Assembly (NCBI GenBank): GCA_027309085.1
Contig: DAIDDL010000002.1
Span: forward strand, 1 to 47,062
Direction of reading: 5' to 3'
Length of the DNA stretch: 47,062 nucleotides
Source: Sulfobacillus sp.
GTDB taxonomy: Bacteria > Bacillota > Sulfobacillia > Sulfobacillales > Sulfobacillaceae
The notes beneath the pieces are model-generated. The model saw only the letters and a program-made list of their open reading frames with translations. It was not told where the DNA came from and did no database searches. The translations under genes were made by a program, and so were the position numbers. Numbering within the stretch: the first letter of the stretch is position 1; every line of letters starts with the position of its first letter. Below are positions 27,949 through 36,178 of this stretch, piece after piece.

Positions 27949-30689
27949 TAAAGAACCGCCTTCAGCACATCGTGGCAGCGCTCGCACAGGTCGGGAAACT
28001 CCTCATGAGTGCCCACATCCTCAGTGTAGCGCCAGCAGCGCTCGCACCGTTTCCACTCCGTGCGGCTTGCCGAAGCAAAAAGCGCTGCGCCCCTCTCCAC
28101 CCGAATTTCCGCCGCCATGGCCATTTCCGTCAGCAGGGTGCGGTCCTCTTCGCTGAAAGGCGCGTCGGTCCCGGGCAGCGTCAGGGTCACCACCCCCTCC
28201 AGGGCGTTGCCGATGGTCTTGTCAGCCCGCACCACTTCCAGGGCTTTGAGGACCACGTCCCGGTAGGACAGCAGGCGGCTAATGCGCGCACTTTCTTCGG
28301 GCGTATATCCCGGCGCCCAGATCTCCGGCCAGCGCAGCAGGTGCACAGAGGAGGGAGCGTCAGCCCCCTTGGGGCTGTAACGGTAGACCTCATCGGCGGT
28401 GAATACCAGAATAGGCGCCACCAGACGGGTGAGCACATCCAGAATATAATGCATGACGGCCAAAGTTTCCCGGCGCAGGCTGTCATCCGGAGCCAATGTG
28501 TACAGCCGGTCTTTGATCACATCGAGGTAGAAGCTCGACAGGTCCGTTGTGACCAGGTGCAAAAGGCTGTGCACCACCTGGTGGAAAGCGTAGCCCTCGT
28601 AGGATACCCGGGCCTCCCCGCTCCACTCATTGACTGTGTGCACAATCCAGCGGTTCAGCGGGTCGCGCAGTTCGGGGCGGGACGGTTCCGAGGGCGCCTC
28701 GAAATCCGCCAGATTCCCTAGCAGAAAGCGGAAGGTATTGCGAATTTTTCTGTAGCTCTCGGCCAGCTGCCGCAGAATTTCGTCAGAAATTCTGACGTCG
28801 TTGCGGTAGTCGCTGCTCGCGACCCACAGCCTGAGGATATCGGCGCCGTAGCGCGCCACAATGTCCATCGGGTCGATGGTGTTGCCTAAGGACTTGTGCA
28901 TTTCCTGACCCGATTTGTCCAGCACCATGCCGTGGGTGAGAACCATGCGGTAGGGAGCCTGGCCGCGGGCAGCCACAGCCGTGGTGAGCAGGCTGTTGAA
29001 CCAGCCCCGGTACTGGTCATTGCCTTCCAGCACCAGGTCCGCCGGCCACTTGAGATGGCGGTGCCCGGCCAGAACCGCTGCCTGGCTGGATCCGGAATCC
29101 AGCCACACATCAAAGATATCGTGCTCCTGGACTAAGTCGCGGCTCCCGCACTCGGGACAGCGGTAGTCGCTGGGCAGAAAATGCTCCGGGCCATTGGTCC
29201 ACCAGGCGTCAGCGCCTTCCGTGCCGATGATTTTTGCGATATGGCGGATGAGGGGCGCATCCAGCACGGCCGTGTGGCAGGACTGGCAGTAAAACGCCGG
29301 AATGGGCACCCCCCATACGCGCTGGCGGGACAGGCACCAGTCCTGGCGGCCCTCCACCATCTGCCGCATGCGGTCGCCACCCCACTCCGGGTCCCAGCGG
29401 ACTGTATGGGTGGCTTCTTCCAAACTGTCGCGCACACGGTCGATGGACATGAACCACTGCTGGGTGGCACGGTAGATGACAGGATTCTTGCAGCGCCAGC
29501 AGTGGGCGTACTGGTGGTCCAGAGGCTCCTCCTGCAGCAGAGCCCCGACCTCCTTCAGCTTCCCGATCACGACAGCGTTGCCGTCCTGGTAGAACAGGCC
29601 CCCCACCAGCGGGGTGTCTTCAGCGTAGCGTCCCTGGTCATTCAGCGGCTGCACTACGGGCAAGTGGTACTGGCGGCCCGCGTCAAAGTCCTCCATGCCG
29701 TGTCCCGGCGCTGTGTGGACCAGTCCGGTCCCGCTCTCGCTGGTGACGTGCTCCCCCAAAATCAGGGGCACGTTGTGGCCCAGATAGGGGTGCAGGGTCA
29801 CGACTCCCTCCAGTTCGCTCCCTTTCCAGGGACCGAACTCTTCGAATACCGTCCACCCCAGTTTCTCCTTGAGGGCGCCGATCAGACTTTCTGCCACCAG
29901 CAGGCGGCCGTGCTCCCGGGTCCCGACAACCTGGTAGGACACGTCGGGGTGCAGGGCGATGGCGACGTTGGCGGGAATGGTCCAGGGAGTGGTGGTCCAG
30001 ATGACGGCCCGGGTCCCTTCCGGCAGAGGCCCCCGCTCCGCACTTACCGGAAATGCGACGTAAATCGCCTGGGAGCGGTGGTTGTGATACTCTATCTCCC
30101 CTTCCGCCAGGGCGGTCTCGCAGTGAGGACACCAGTAGACCGGTTTGAGGTCGCGGTAAATCAGCCCTTTCTCCACCATGGCCGCAAAGACTTCGAGCTC
30201 CGCCCCTTCATATTCAGGGCTCATGGTCACATACGGGTTCTCCCAGTCTCCGAGAATGCCCAAACGCTGGAATTCCTGGGTCATCTGCCCGATATAATGG
30301 CGGGCCACCGCCGCGCACTCCGTGCGCAGCGCCACCGCGTCGATTTGGTGCTGGGAGACTCCCAGCTGTTTTAATGCCCGCATCTCAATGGGCAGGCCGT
30401 GGGTATCCCAGCCCGGGACATAGGCCACATCGTATCCGGCCAGGGTCCAGTAGCGGTTGATCATGTCTTTCAGTATCTTGTTCAGGGCGGTCCCGGTGTG
30501 AATGTCGCCATTGGCATAAGGCGGCCCGTCATGGAGCACGAACTTCTCGTCGTGCTCCCTCTGCTCTCTCTGGGCGCGGTACAGCCCCTGTTCTTCCCAG
30601 GCCGCGAGCCACTCGGGCTCTTTGCTGGGAAGATTGCCTTTCATCGGAAACGCGGTTTTCGGCAGCCGCAATGTGGGCCGGTAGTCCAT
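27948..30689 (-). CDS. ileS: Isoleucyl-tRNA synthetase
   Basis: This 913-aa class I synthetase starts at ATG 30689, which follows AGGAGGAATTTGAG. The adenylate-forming HIGH element reads GDIHTGTALNK, and the second signature (usually KMSKS) reads QEMHKSLGNTI. The editing (CP1) region contains WTTTPWTIPANV. The C-terminus has the anticodon-binding helical domain and a zinc site, CERCW and CERC. The frame continues open upstream through the T-box leader, but that part is RNA, not protein. Expression is controlled by the T-box. Confidence 0.95.
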   Translation of the reverse strand: MDYRPTLRLPKTAFPMKGNLPSKEPEWLAAWEEQGLYRAQREQREHDEKFVLHDGPPYANGDIHTGTALNKILKDMINRYWTLAGYDVAYVPGWDTHGLPIEMRALKQLGVSQHQIDAVALRTECAAVARHYIGQMTQEFQRLGILGDWENPYVTMSPEYEGAELEVFAAMVEKGLIYRDLKPVYWCPHCETALAEGEIEYHNHRSQAIYVAFPVSAERGPLPEGTRAVIWTTTPWTIPANVAIALHPDVSYQVVGTREHGRLLVAESLIGALKEKLGWTVFEEFGPWKGSELEGVVTLHPYLGHNVPLILGEHVTSESGTGLVHTAPGHGMEDFDAGRQYHLPVVQPLNDQGRYAEDTPLVGGLFYQDGNAVVIGKLKEVGALLQEEPLDHQYAHCWRCKNPVIYRATQQWFMSIDRVRDSLEEATHTVRWDPEWGGDRMRQMVEGRQDWCLSRQRVWGVPIPAFYCQSCHTAVLDAPLIRHIAKIIGTEGADAWWTNGPEHFLPSDYRCPECGSRDLVQEHDIFDVWLDSGSSQAAVLAGHRHLKWPADLVLEGNDQYRGWFNSLLTTAVAARGQAPYRMVLTHGMVLDKSGQEMHKSLGNTIDPMDIVARYGADILRLWVASSDYRNDVRISDEILRQLAESYRKIRNTFRFLLGNLADFEAPSEPSRPELRDPLNRWIVHTVNEWSGEARVSYEGYAFHQVVHSLLHLVTTDLSSFYLDVIKDRLYTLAPDDSLRRETLAVMHYILDVLTRLVAPILVFTADEVYRYSPKGADAPSSVHLLRWPEIWAPGYTPEESARISRLLSYRDVVLKALEVVRADKTIGNALEGVVTLTLPGTDAPFSEEDRTLLTEMAMAAEIRVERGAALFASASRTEWKRCERCWRYTEDVGTHEEFPDLCERCHDVLKAVL

Positions 30690-30699
30690 CTCAAATTCC

Positions 30700-30945
30700 T
30701 CCTGAAAATAAAATAACGCCCCTTCAGCAAGGGACGTCGTGGCGCGGTACCACCCTTCTTCCAAGGACATCTCCCGACATCCTGGACTCTGAGACGGGTA
30801 ACGGGCGCGGCCGGCCAGACTACTGCTTTCGCCATGGCACTCATGGGTGATCAGTGCGCGGGCCTTGGTCTGGATTTCACCGGGTTCCAGATCTCTGCGC
30901 CGAAGGCTCCACGACTGCTGTCCCAATCATTGTTTTGGGCAATTT
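30700..30945 (-). promoter_or_regulatory. ileS: T-box riboswitch leader of ileS
   Basis: The minus strand holds the conserved T-box sequence AAGGGTGGTACCGCG (30743-30757), followed by a terminator stem ACGTCCCTT / AAGGGGCGT and a T-rich run at about 30704-30737. Upstream is the stem I region with a GCACT/AGTGC hairpin (30837-30857) in which ATC followed by A (30849-30851) is the likely Ile specifier codon. Uncharged tRNA-Ile would pair with ATC and with the T-box bulge and favour antitermination. The T-box and terminator are seen; the specifier is inferred. Confidence 0.93.
30715..30737 (-). terminator. T-box leader terminator
   Basis: A stem with arms ACGTCCCTT and AAGGGGCGT (one G-T pair), loop GCTG..., is followed on the minus strand by TATTTTATTTT. 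It overlaps the antiterminator partner in the T-box sequence. Confidence 0.88.
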
Positions 30946-30949
30946 TACG

Positions 30950-30985
30950 TATTGTAACACACAATGGCGCGCAGCCCAAATAACT
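30950..30985 (-). promoter_or_regulatory. Possible ileS promoter
   Basis: On the minus strand TTGGGC and TACAAT are separated by 17 bases, just upstream of the T-box leader. The TTGGGC lies inside a small inverted repeat (AGCCCA/TGGGCT at 30973-30990) that could also be the weak end of the divIVA transcript. Confidence 0.4.
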
Positions 30986-30988
30986 GGG

Positions 30989-31453
30989 CTAGTCACGCGC
31001 CGCCTGCAGCATGGGTTCCTCAGTCAGGAGGCGGAGCTGGGACTCCAGCAGGCTCCTCACCTGCGCCCGGTACTTTTCTGTCTCGTACCGCATCTGGGCC
31101 AGCTGGCTTTCGGCGTCTCTAGCCCTAGCCTCAGCCCGGCGCACAATTTCTTCCGCTTTGGCGTCTGCTTCGCGCACAATCAGTTCGGCCTCTTTGCGGG
31201 CGGCGCTCTTGACTTCCTCCGATGTCTGCTGGGCGATGATCAGCGTGTTTTGCAAGGTGGCCTCCAGCTTCCGGTACTGCTCCAGCCGCTCGGTCATCCC
31301 CGAGGTATTCTCTTTCAGCTCGTCGTTCTCACGGATCAAAGCTTCATAATCGCGCACAATTTCGTCAAGAAATTCGTTGACGTCATCCTCGTTATATCCG
31401 CGAAACCCGTGCTTGAATTCTTTGTTTACAATATCTAAAGGTGTCAGTGGCAT
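30989..31453 (-). CDS. divIVA: DivIVA-family cell-division/polar protein
   Basis: This 154-aa protein has the DivIVA N-terminal signature: MPLTPLDIVNKEFKHGFRGY followed by NEDDVNEFLDEIVRDYEAL, which binds curved membrane. A long coiled coil rich in A, E, R and K fills residues 35-145. It directs division placement or polar growth. ATG 31453 follows GGGAGGA. It lies 15 bases after yggT in the sepF-yggT-divIVA-ileS order typical of Bacillota. Confidence 0.93.
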   Translation of the reverse strand: MPLTPLDIVNKEFKHGFRGYNEDDVNEFLDEIVRDYEALIRENDELKENTSGMTERLEQYRKLEATLQNTLIIAQQTSEEVKSAARKEAELIVREADAKAEEIVRRAEARARDAESQLAQMRYETEKYRAQVRSLLESQLRLLTEEPMLQAARD

Positions 31454-31468
31454 AAAATCCTCCCGCAG

Positions 31469-31759
31469 TTAAAACCTGGCCATATATAGAAACAACGCGA
31501 CTAGAAGGTATGCGGCAATATCCACCAGGAAAAACGCTATCAAGGGCGATAAGTCCAGCATCCCCACTAGGGGCACCCTCCGCCGGATCGGGGCTAGTAT
31601 GGGCTCGGTCAGCTGAGTGGAAATATAAGCCGCCTTGTCCCACAGCCCCGGTGTCTTGGGGGGGAAGAACGATGACACAATCCGAATCATCAGCACGACA
31701 AAGAACACATCCTGCAGAATATGGACAGTTTCTGCCAGGTGAGTGAAAATGATACTCAC
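31469..31759 (-). CDS. YggT-family membrane protein
   Basis: This 96-aa membrane protein has two hydrophobic segments: an N-terminal one (VFFVVLMIRIVSSFF) and a C-terminal one (LSPLIAFFLVDIAAYLLVAL). The YggT motif PILAPIRRRVP is in the loop between them. It is associated with division or osmotic tolerance, but its molecular role is unclear. The GTG start overlaps the sepF stop (GTGA). Confidence 0.9.
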   Translation of the reverse strand: MSIIFTHLAETVHILQDVFFVVLMIRIVSSFFPPKTPGLWDKAAYISTQLTEPILAPIRRRVPLVGMLDLSPLIAFFLVDIAAYLLVALFLYMARF

Positions 31760-32193
31760 TTATTCAGGCTCCGGGTCCATCCGGGTCCGTCATCGTGATC
31801 TTCACTGGCGACTTCCACGTTATTGGGCGTAACGAGGAAGATATTGTCTCCGACTTTCCTGAGTCCGCCATCCAAGGCATACGCTACCCCAGACAGGAAA
31901 TTCAAAAGCCGCTGGCCGGCGCGTTCCTCGGCCAAGTCGAGATTGACAATGACGGGCCGGCGCCCTTTGACCTGGTCAGCGATGGCCTGGCCGTCTTCCA
32001 ATGTGCGGGGGTGCATAACCACCACCCGAAATCCCCGGGTCCCCGGCAGACTCACCAGGCTGCCCCGCTTCTTCTGGGGCACTTCATCCTCCCAGTCAGA
32101 GGTTGCCGCCACTTCCTGCGTGTCAAACTCCTCGTCCTGCACCTCTTCGAGTCCCACAAAGTTTAAAAATTTGCCGACTATGCCTGTCTTCAC
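31756..32193 (-). CDS. sepF: Cell-division protein SepF
   Basis: This 145-aa protein helps FtsZ assemble into rings. A short N-terminal membrane-binding helix (MKTGIVGKFLNFVGL) is followed by an acidic linker and the compact SepF core: VVVMHPRTLEDGQAIADQV, RPVIVNLD, QRLLNFLSGVAYALDGGLRKV and FLVTPNNVEV. The GTG start follows AAAGGAGGG. Confidence 0.94.
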   Translation of the reverse strand: MKTGIVGKFLNFVGLEEVQDEEFDTQEVAATSDWEDEVPQKKRGSLVSLPGTRGFRVVVMHPRTLEDGQAIADQVKGRRPVIVNLDLAEERAGQRLLNFLSGVAYALDGGLRKVGDNIFLVTPNNVEVASEDHDDGPGWTRSLNK

Positions 32194-32208
32194 AAATCAC
32201 CCTCCTTT

Positions 32209-32898
32209 TTAAAGATAGTTCCTCGACCCAAATAGAGCGGTTCCCAGACGGATGATGGTGGTTCCGGCCTCGAGGGCCCACTCGTAATCATCTGTCATGC
32301 CCATGGACAGATCATCCAGGGGTGCCCACGGAAATCCCTCTTGTTGACATGTTCGCCATAATTCGCCAGTTTCCTTCATAAGATCACGAATTTTTTTCTT
32401 TTCGTCCAAAGTCGTGCCGACCGTGGTCGGAAAAAGCGCCATCATGCCAGTGAATTGCAGATGGGTCCAGCGGCCAGCCTGCTCCAGGAACTGCCGGACC
32501 CGGCCTGGGTCCATACCGGTCTTGCTGTCTTCCCTGCCCCCGTTGACCTCCAGCATCACCGGAAGCCGGTCGGCCACCCGCTGATCCAGCGCCACTGCCA
32601 CCCTGTCACTATCTATACTGTCAATGCAGTCGAAAAGATCTATGGCATATTTTACCTTGTTGGTTTGAAGATGTCCAATCAGGTGCAGGGGCACGCCGCG
32701 CTCGACGCTGGCCCATTTTTCTTGCGCCTCCTGCACTTTGTTTTCCCCAATCAGGTGCGCTCCGGCGCGGACGGCCTCCAGTGCTTCCTCTCGTGTGCGG
32801 GTCTTGGTCACCGCCATGAGTTTGACGCCCTCTGCAGGCCGCAGCGCCTCGATCCGTTCGAGCACAGCGCGCACGCGCCCAGTTATGCTCTCAGACAT
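32209..32898 (-). CDS. yggS: PLP homeostasis protein (YggS/PROSC family)
   Basis: This 229-aa PLP-binding TIM-barrel protein controls the free pyridoxal phosphate pool. The PLP lysine is in KLMAVTKTR. LIGENKVQEAQEKW, HLIGHLQTNKVKYA and GREDSKTGM are diagnostic. The frame is open further upstream, but ATG 32898 (MSESITGRV), after GGGAGG, is the start; it overlaps the pgeF end by 16 bases. Its position between pgeF and sepF matches the ylmD-ylmE-sepF order of Bacillus. Confidence 0.94.
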   Translation of the reverse strand: MSESITGRVRAVLERIEALRPAEGVKLMAVTKTRTREEALEAVRAGAHLIGENKVQEAQEKWASVERGVPLHLIGHLQTNKVKYAIDLFDCIDSIDSDRVAVALDQRVADRLPVMLEVNGGREDSKTGMDPGRVRQFLEQAGRWTHLQFTGMMALFPTTVGTTLDEKKKIRDLMKETGELWRTCQQEGFPWAPLDDLSMGMTDDYEWALEAGTTIIRLGTALFGSRNYL

Positions 32899-33683
32899 AT
32901 ATAGCCTCCCATCCGCCCCGTGCGGCCCCGGTCCCGGCGGTGGGAAAAGAACTGGCCGCTGTGGCATGCCGTGCAGACGCCGGCGACATCGATATTTTCC
33001 CCAGGGACCCCCAACTGCTCCAGACGCCAGCGGTTGGCTTCCCACAGGTCAAGCTGGTAGTGTCCGCTGCGCACCCCGGGCGTCAAGGGCGCATGGTCCC
33101 CCATCACCGCGCGGAATTCCTGAGCGACTGTTTCATCCACCTCATAGCAGCACGGTCCGATAGAGGGGCCGATGCCGACATGAAGATTCTCAGGGTTGAT
33201 TCCCTGCCGCTTGAGATGCCAGACTGCCTCTTCCTGCACTCCCCTGACCGTGCCCCGCCAGCCTGCGTGCAGCAGTCCCGCAGTGCGGCCAGCACTGTCA
33301 GCCAGGAAAATCGGCACACAGTCGGCGAATCCCATCCCCAGGACAATTCCCGTCCCCTGCGTCAGAAGCCCGTCGGCCCCCGGCACCGAGGTCTGGGGGC
33401 TGTACGCTCCGGCCGGGGCATCACCTGGCCCGACCCAAGATACCTGTGCCCCGTGCACCTGTTCCGCCATGATCAGCTGGTCCAGCGAAGCATTCAGGCA
33501 TCCCAGTGCCTGAATGCGGTTTGCCACCACGGCCTCTGGAGCATCCGGCACACCGAAGGACAAGTTCCAGGTATCATAGGGCGGGAGCGAAACCCCGCCC
33601 TGCCGCGTGGTGAATATCGCTTGCACATTCTCTGGCCCCAGCCACTGCCAGTAGCCATCTTCATGCTGAATCCACTGTGCCAC
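32883..33683 (-). CDS. pgeF: Laccase-domain protein PgeF (YfiH/YlmD)
   Basis: This 266-aa multicopper-like (Cu-oxidase_4) protein has IMAEQVHGAQV, GFADCVPIFLAD, GLLHAGWRGTVRGV and HVGIGPSIGPCCYEV, which carry the conserved His and Cys metal ligands. In other bacteria it edits peptidoglycan stem peptides or acts as a purine nucleoside phosphorylase. It starts at GTG 33683 after CAGGAG. It is the first gene of the minus-strand cluster that reaches the RluA gene. Confidence 0.93.
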   Translation of the reverse strand: MAQWIQHEDGYWQWLGPENVQAIFTTRQGGVSLPPYDTWNLSFGVPDAPEAVVANRIQALGCLNASLDQLIMAEQVHGAQVSWVGPGDAPAGAYSPQTSVPGADGLLTQGTGIVLGMGFADCVPIFLADSAGRTAGLLHAGWRGTVRGVQEEAVWHLKRQGINPENLHVGIGPSIGPCCYEVDETVAQEFRAVMGDHAPLTPGVRSGHYQLDLWEANRWRLEQLGVPGENIDVAGVCTACHSGQFFSHRRDRGRTGRMGGYICLRA

Positions 33684-34311
33684 TAGTCACTCCTGCCCGT
33701 CATATTGCGCACCCAGTTTCCCAAAGATATCTCCGGGCGCGCCCTTCACGAGGGTCTGGCATTATTTTAACACGGCGAAGTGTCTGCCGCGCGCCTACAT
33801 GCTGTTCTCCCACTGGGACATCGAGATCTGGCTGAGAGCATGGTGCGCTCTTCCATCTCCCTTGCGGTGCATCATCCACTAATGCCTAGCGCACCGGGAC
33901 CGTCAATGTGGGCTAGAACCCTGGCGGGAAGCACAACATCTTGCAGGGAAGCCCACCCAGAACTCATACAAATCCCCCACAGCCAATTGCGCACGGCATG
34001 GGAACATCTTTGTGGGCGGGTAGCACCATGCAGGCCACGTTCGATCAGTGGGCTACCCAGGTATTCGCCCCCGAAACGTTAGCGGTATAATCAACACGGA
34101 GACGGATAAGCGCATTAATTACCTGAACCAGGACAAGGATTTGAAAGCCATAAACACTTGCATCCGCTTTCAAGTCAATCAGGTTACTGTTGCGCGGCGC
34201 CTAAAGGAGCCCTCTGCGGTGTCTCATGCGAAAGATGTGTTGTCCAAATATCTCTTTGGCAGAGTGACGTTTCACGCACAGAAGCGCGCATGCTGTCATG
34301 AGGAAAAGGAG
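33684..34311. other. Intergenic region at the start of the accessory segment
   Basis: This 630-base stretch separates the housekeeping cluster from the accessory part. It must hold the pgeF promoter (a TAAAAT-like box near 33770, minus strand). Beyond that I see no convincing gene. A 30-codon frame from ATG 33998 has no ribosome binding site. The frame that later encodes the antitoxin is open from 34048, but its first 80 codons look unlike the family. Confidence 0.3.
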
Positions 34312-34575
34312 GTGTCGACACGTCACCGCGCGCTCCTTGGCCGCCTTCCCGGTGTTGATGAGCTGCCCACCACAAATGACAAGGTAGACTACGTCCAATC
34401 CTTGTGGGGTCGTATCGCGGAGTCCGGCGAGCACTTGGCGGTTCCGGATTGGCACAAAGCCATCATTCATCAACGTGTGCAAGAACAGCAAGCCGCGCCA
34501 GACAGTCTGGCTAATGGGGCTCAGATCCGTCAGAAGATTGCTCGTGATTTGCCCCACCCTAAGAGCGATCAATGA
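34312..34575 (+). CDS. Addiction-module antitoxin (TIGR02574-like)
   Basis: From about 34320 the protein reads LLGRLPGVDELPTTNDK, then VDYVQSLWGRIAES, and VPDWHKAIIHQRVQEQQ, and IRQKIARDL. It has the pattern of small addiction-module proteins that pair with RelE/ParE-type toxins. The open frame begins at 34048; GTG 34312 is the best in-frame start near the homology (AAAGGA close by, short spacing), but this is uncertain. The stop overlaps the start of the toxin pseudogene by four bases (ATGA), the standard antitoxin-toxin arrangement. With its toxin dead, it may be in decay or act alone as immunity. Confidence 0.7.
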   Translation: MSTRHRALLGRLPGVDELPTTNDKVDYVQSLWGRIAESGEHLAVPDWHKAIIHQRVQEQQAAPDSLANGAQIRQKIARDLPHPKSDQ

Positions 34576-34844
34576 GAGTTGACGTCCTCCGTGGAGTGGG
34601 TGCCCAACATGATGTTCAAGACGCCGTCGCATTATACGAAGAGAAACAATAAGGGCTCGGTGAGCGTTTCCTCGAAGCGCTTGATGATCTCTTTGAACGA
34701 ATTGTCGACAATCCTCAAACGTTCCCCGCCGTTGAACGAGGGGTGCGGCGAGCTCTCCTTCGTCGTTTCCCATACGGAGTGTATTTTCTTATTGCCATCT
34801 TACATTTCTGGCAGCATCCCAAGGAATGGTCGCGTCGAATTTGA
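34572..34844 (+). pseudogene. RelE/ParE-type toxin, nonsense mutated and deleted
   Basis: Starting at ATG 34572, the frame reads VQDAVALYEEKQ, then a TAA at 34650, then GLGERFLEALDDLFERIVDN, FPAVERGVRRALLRRFPY, GVYFLI, AILHFWQHPKEWSRR and a stop. Intact RelE/ParE-family members have a proline or similar residue where the TAA is. They also have a beta-hairpin of about eight residues between FLI and AIL, which is missing here. The key RRFPYGVYF block is intact. Two independent lesions indicate inactivation, possibly selected because the toxin was lethal. Confidence 0.85.
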
Positions 34845-35161
34845 CCTAGAACGGGCCCCATGATGGTGACCAGGCGGGGGCAGGTTATCCGAGAAGATAC
34901 GGCGCTGGCGGATGCGACGATTTTCGTGAGAGCTGCTTGACCGCCCACGGGATAGAGGAGCCGCTCAGGAATTGGGACACCGCAGCTATGGAATGCGCTT
35001 AAGGCGCTAACGCCCCCGAGAGTGCGTCATTAATGCCACGGAGTAATTTATGTCTAGTTGTCGTCCTCCTGAGGTCGATCATTCCAGAGTAAACATGTTG
35101 CCGCGGCTCTGACCACTATGGTAGGCTCAGTGCAAGAAGATGTCGGAAAGGAGAATCCCGC
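34845..35161. other. Intergenic region before the 279-aa gene
   Basis: A short plus frame starting at 34861 (MMVTRRGQV, 26 codons) follows the toxin pseudogene but is not recognisable. The last 20 bases carry AAAGGAGA, the ribosome binding site of the next gene. Nothing else is supported. Confidence 0.3.
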
Positions 35162-36001
35162 TTGAGTGCCCCCACAAATGTTTTCAATATCGGGCCGTTT
35201 GGCTGGCCACCAGACGTGATCCCGAGTGCAGACCTTAAGCCCGCGGAATGGCTCCAAGATCCGATGCGCTGGAAGAGCTGGGGCGCCGGAGAAATGGCGT
35301 TACCCGGTCGTGTGATTCCTCTGGGATATAGCCATTACTTACGGATTAACCATCCCGCATGGAAGAGTGTCACCGGCCCCGGCACACCATGGTACGAAGC
35401 CGAAGCTGCCGATCGCCGCGTGCCTTGGAAGGAGGTAGCGGCATGGGCCGGTCAATCACTGGACGACATCACCTTCTTCACGGATATCGTCCCTAACACC
35501 TCGGTGATTCCCGCGTCCGCTCCTTTTGACGGCCCGCCCGTGGGCCTGTCCCCGCAACTGATCCATCTGCTGACACCGGTGCTGGCAGAGCTCACCACCA
35601 CGCCGGATTCCACATGGATCTCCTTTTGGGACGGCGGATTTTGGGAAAATACCAGCATCCCCGACACCATGGATGATCGTGCTCGTCCCGACTATTCGTG
35701 GCGGCAACAACAACGACAACTATTGCTCCGGAACATCAAGAGCGTGCCCCAATGGAGCCCACCGGGGTGGGCTGCGGGTGGACGTACCTACTGGATGGCC
35801 CAGGGACCCGTGGGGGCTGTGTACGATGTCGCCCGTGGAATCTATCGGGTCGAGCCGAACTTCTGGTGGCCGGATGACCACGCATGGTGTCTCTCGACCG
35901 AAATCGATTTTGACTTTACCCTCATCGGCACCAATGAGGACGGAGCAAAAAAGCTGTTGGCCATTCCGACATTGGAGATATATCCCATCGAGGCGGAGTG
36001 A
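35162..36001 (+). CDS. Unknown 279-aa protein
   Basis: The start is a TTG at 35162, eight bases after AAAGGAGA; no ATG in frame has a better site. The product begins MSAPTNVFNIGPFGWPPD and is rich in Trp and Pro, with blocks LPGRVIPLGYSHYLRINHPAW, WKEVAAWAG, APFDGPPVGLSPQL, WISFWDGGFW and the C-terminal FWWPDDHAWCLSTEIDFDF and TLIGTNEDG. It is soluble, with no signal or membrane segment. The architecture resembles unannotated proteins of similar length from actinobacteria, judging from the pattern only. No catalytic signature is clear. It stands alone between the toxin remnant and a GNAT gene. Confidence 0.8.
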   Translation: MSAPTNVFNIGPFGWPPDVIPSADLKPAEWLQDPMRWKSWGAGEMALPGRVIPLGYSHYLRINHPAWKSVTGPGTPWYEAEAADRRVPWKEVAAWAGQSLDDITFFTDIVPNTSVIPASAPFDGPPVGLSPQLIHLLTPVLAELTTTPDSTWISFWDGGFWENTSIPDTMDDRARPDYSWRQQQRQLLLRNIKSVPQWSPPGWAAGGRTYWMAQGPVGAVYDVARGIYRVEPNFWWPDDHAWCLSTEIDFDFTLIGTNEDGAKKLLAIPTLEIYPIEAE

Positions 36002-36078
36002 GCGCGCCACGTAGTGCCATTCGCACGCGGCCTGCTAGTCCCAAGACACTAATGCATACTCGCCCCCAAAACTTCCTT

Positions 36079-36106
36079 ATTCGCCATGTGAAGCGTTTTG
36101 GCGAAT
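36079..36106. repeat. 8-bp inverted repeat
   Basis: ATTCGCCA (36079-36086) and TGGCGAAT (36099-36106) form a perfect stem with a 12-base loop, between the convergent 279-aa and GNAT genes. There is no following T-run on either strand, so a terminator is not clear. Confidence 0.5.
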
Positions 36107-36178
36107 GCCCCATGCGTGCGGAGTGGCGCCGCTAGGGTCCACGGACCAAAAGACACCGTGCCCGCTCGCCGCCGATTT

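Noticed and set aside
30690-30926. N-terminal extension of ileS
   Set aside because: The sequence is the T-box leader. The start at 30689 has AGGAGG and gives the standard IleRS N-terminus.
33780-34082. Plus-strand 100-codon ORF
   Set aside because: Low-complexity composition, no ribosome binding site, no recognised motif.
34201-34773. Minus-strand 190-codon ORF
   Set aside because: It is antisense to the antitoxin and toxin frames, whose family patterns are on the plus strand.
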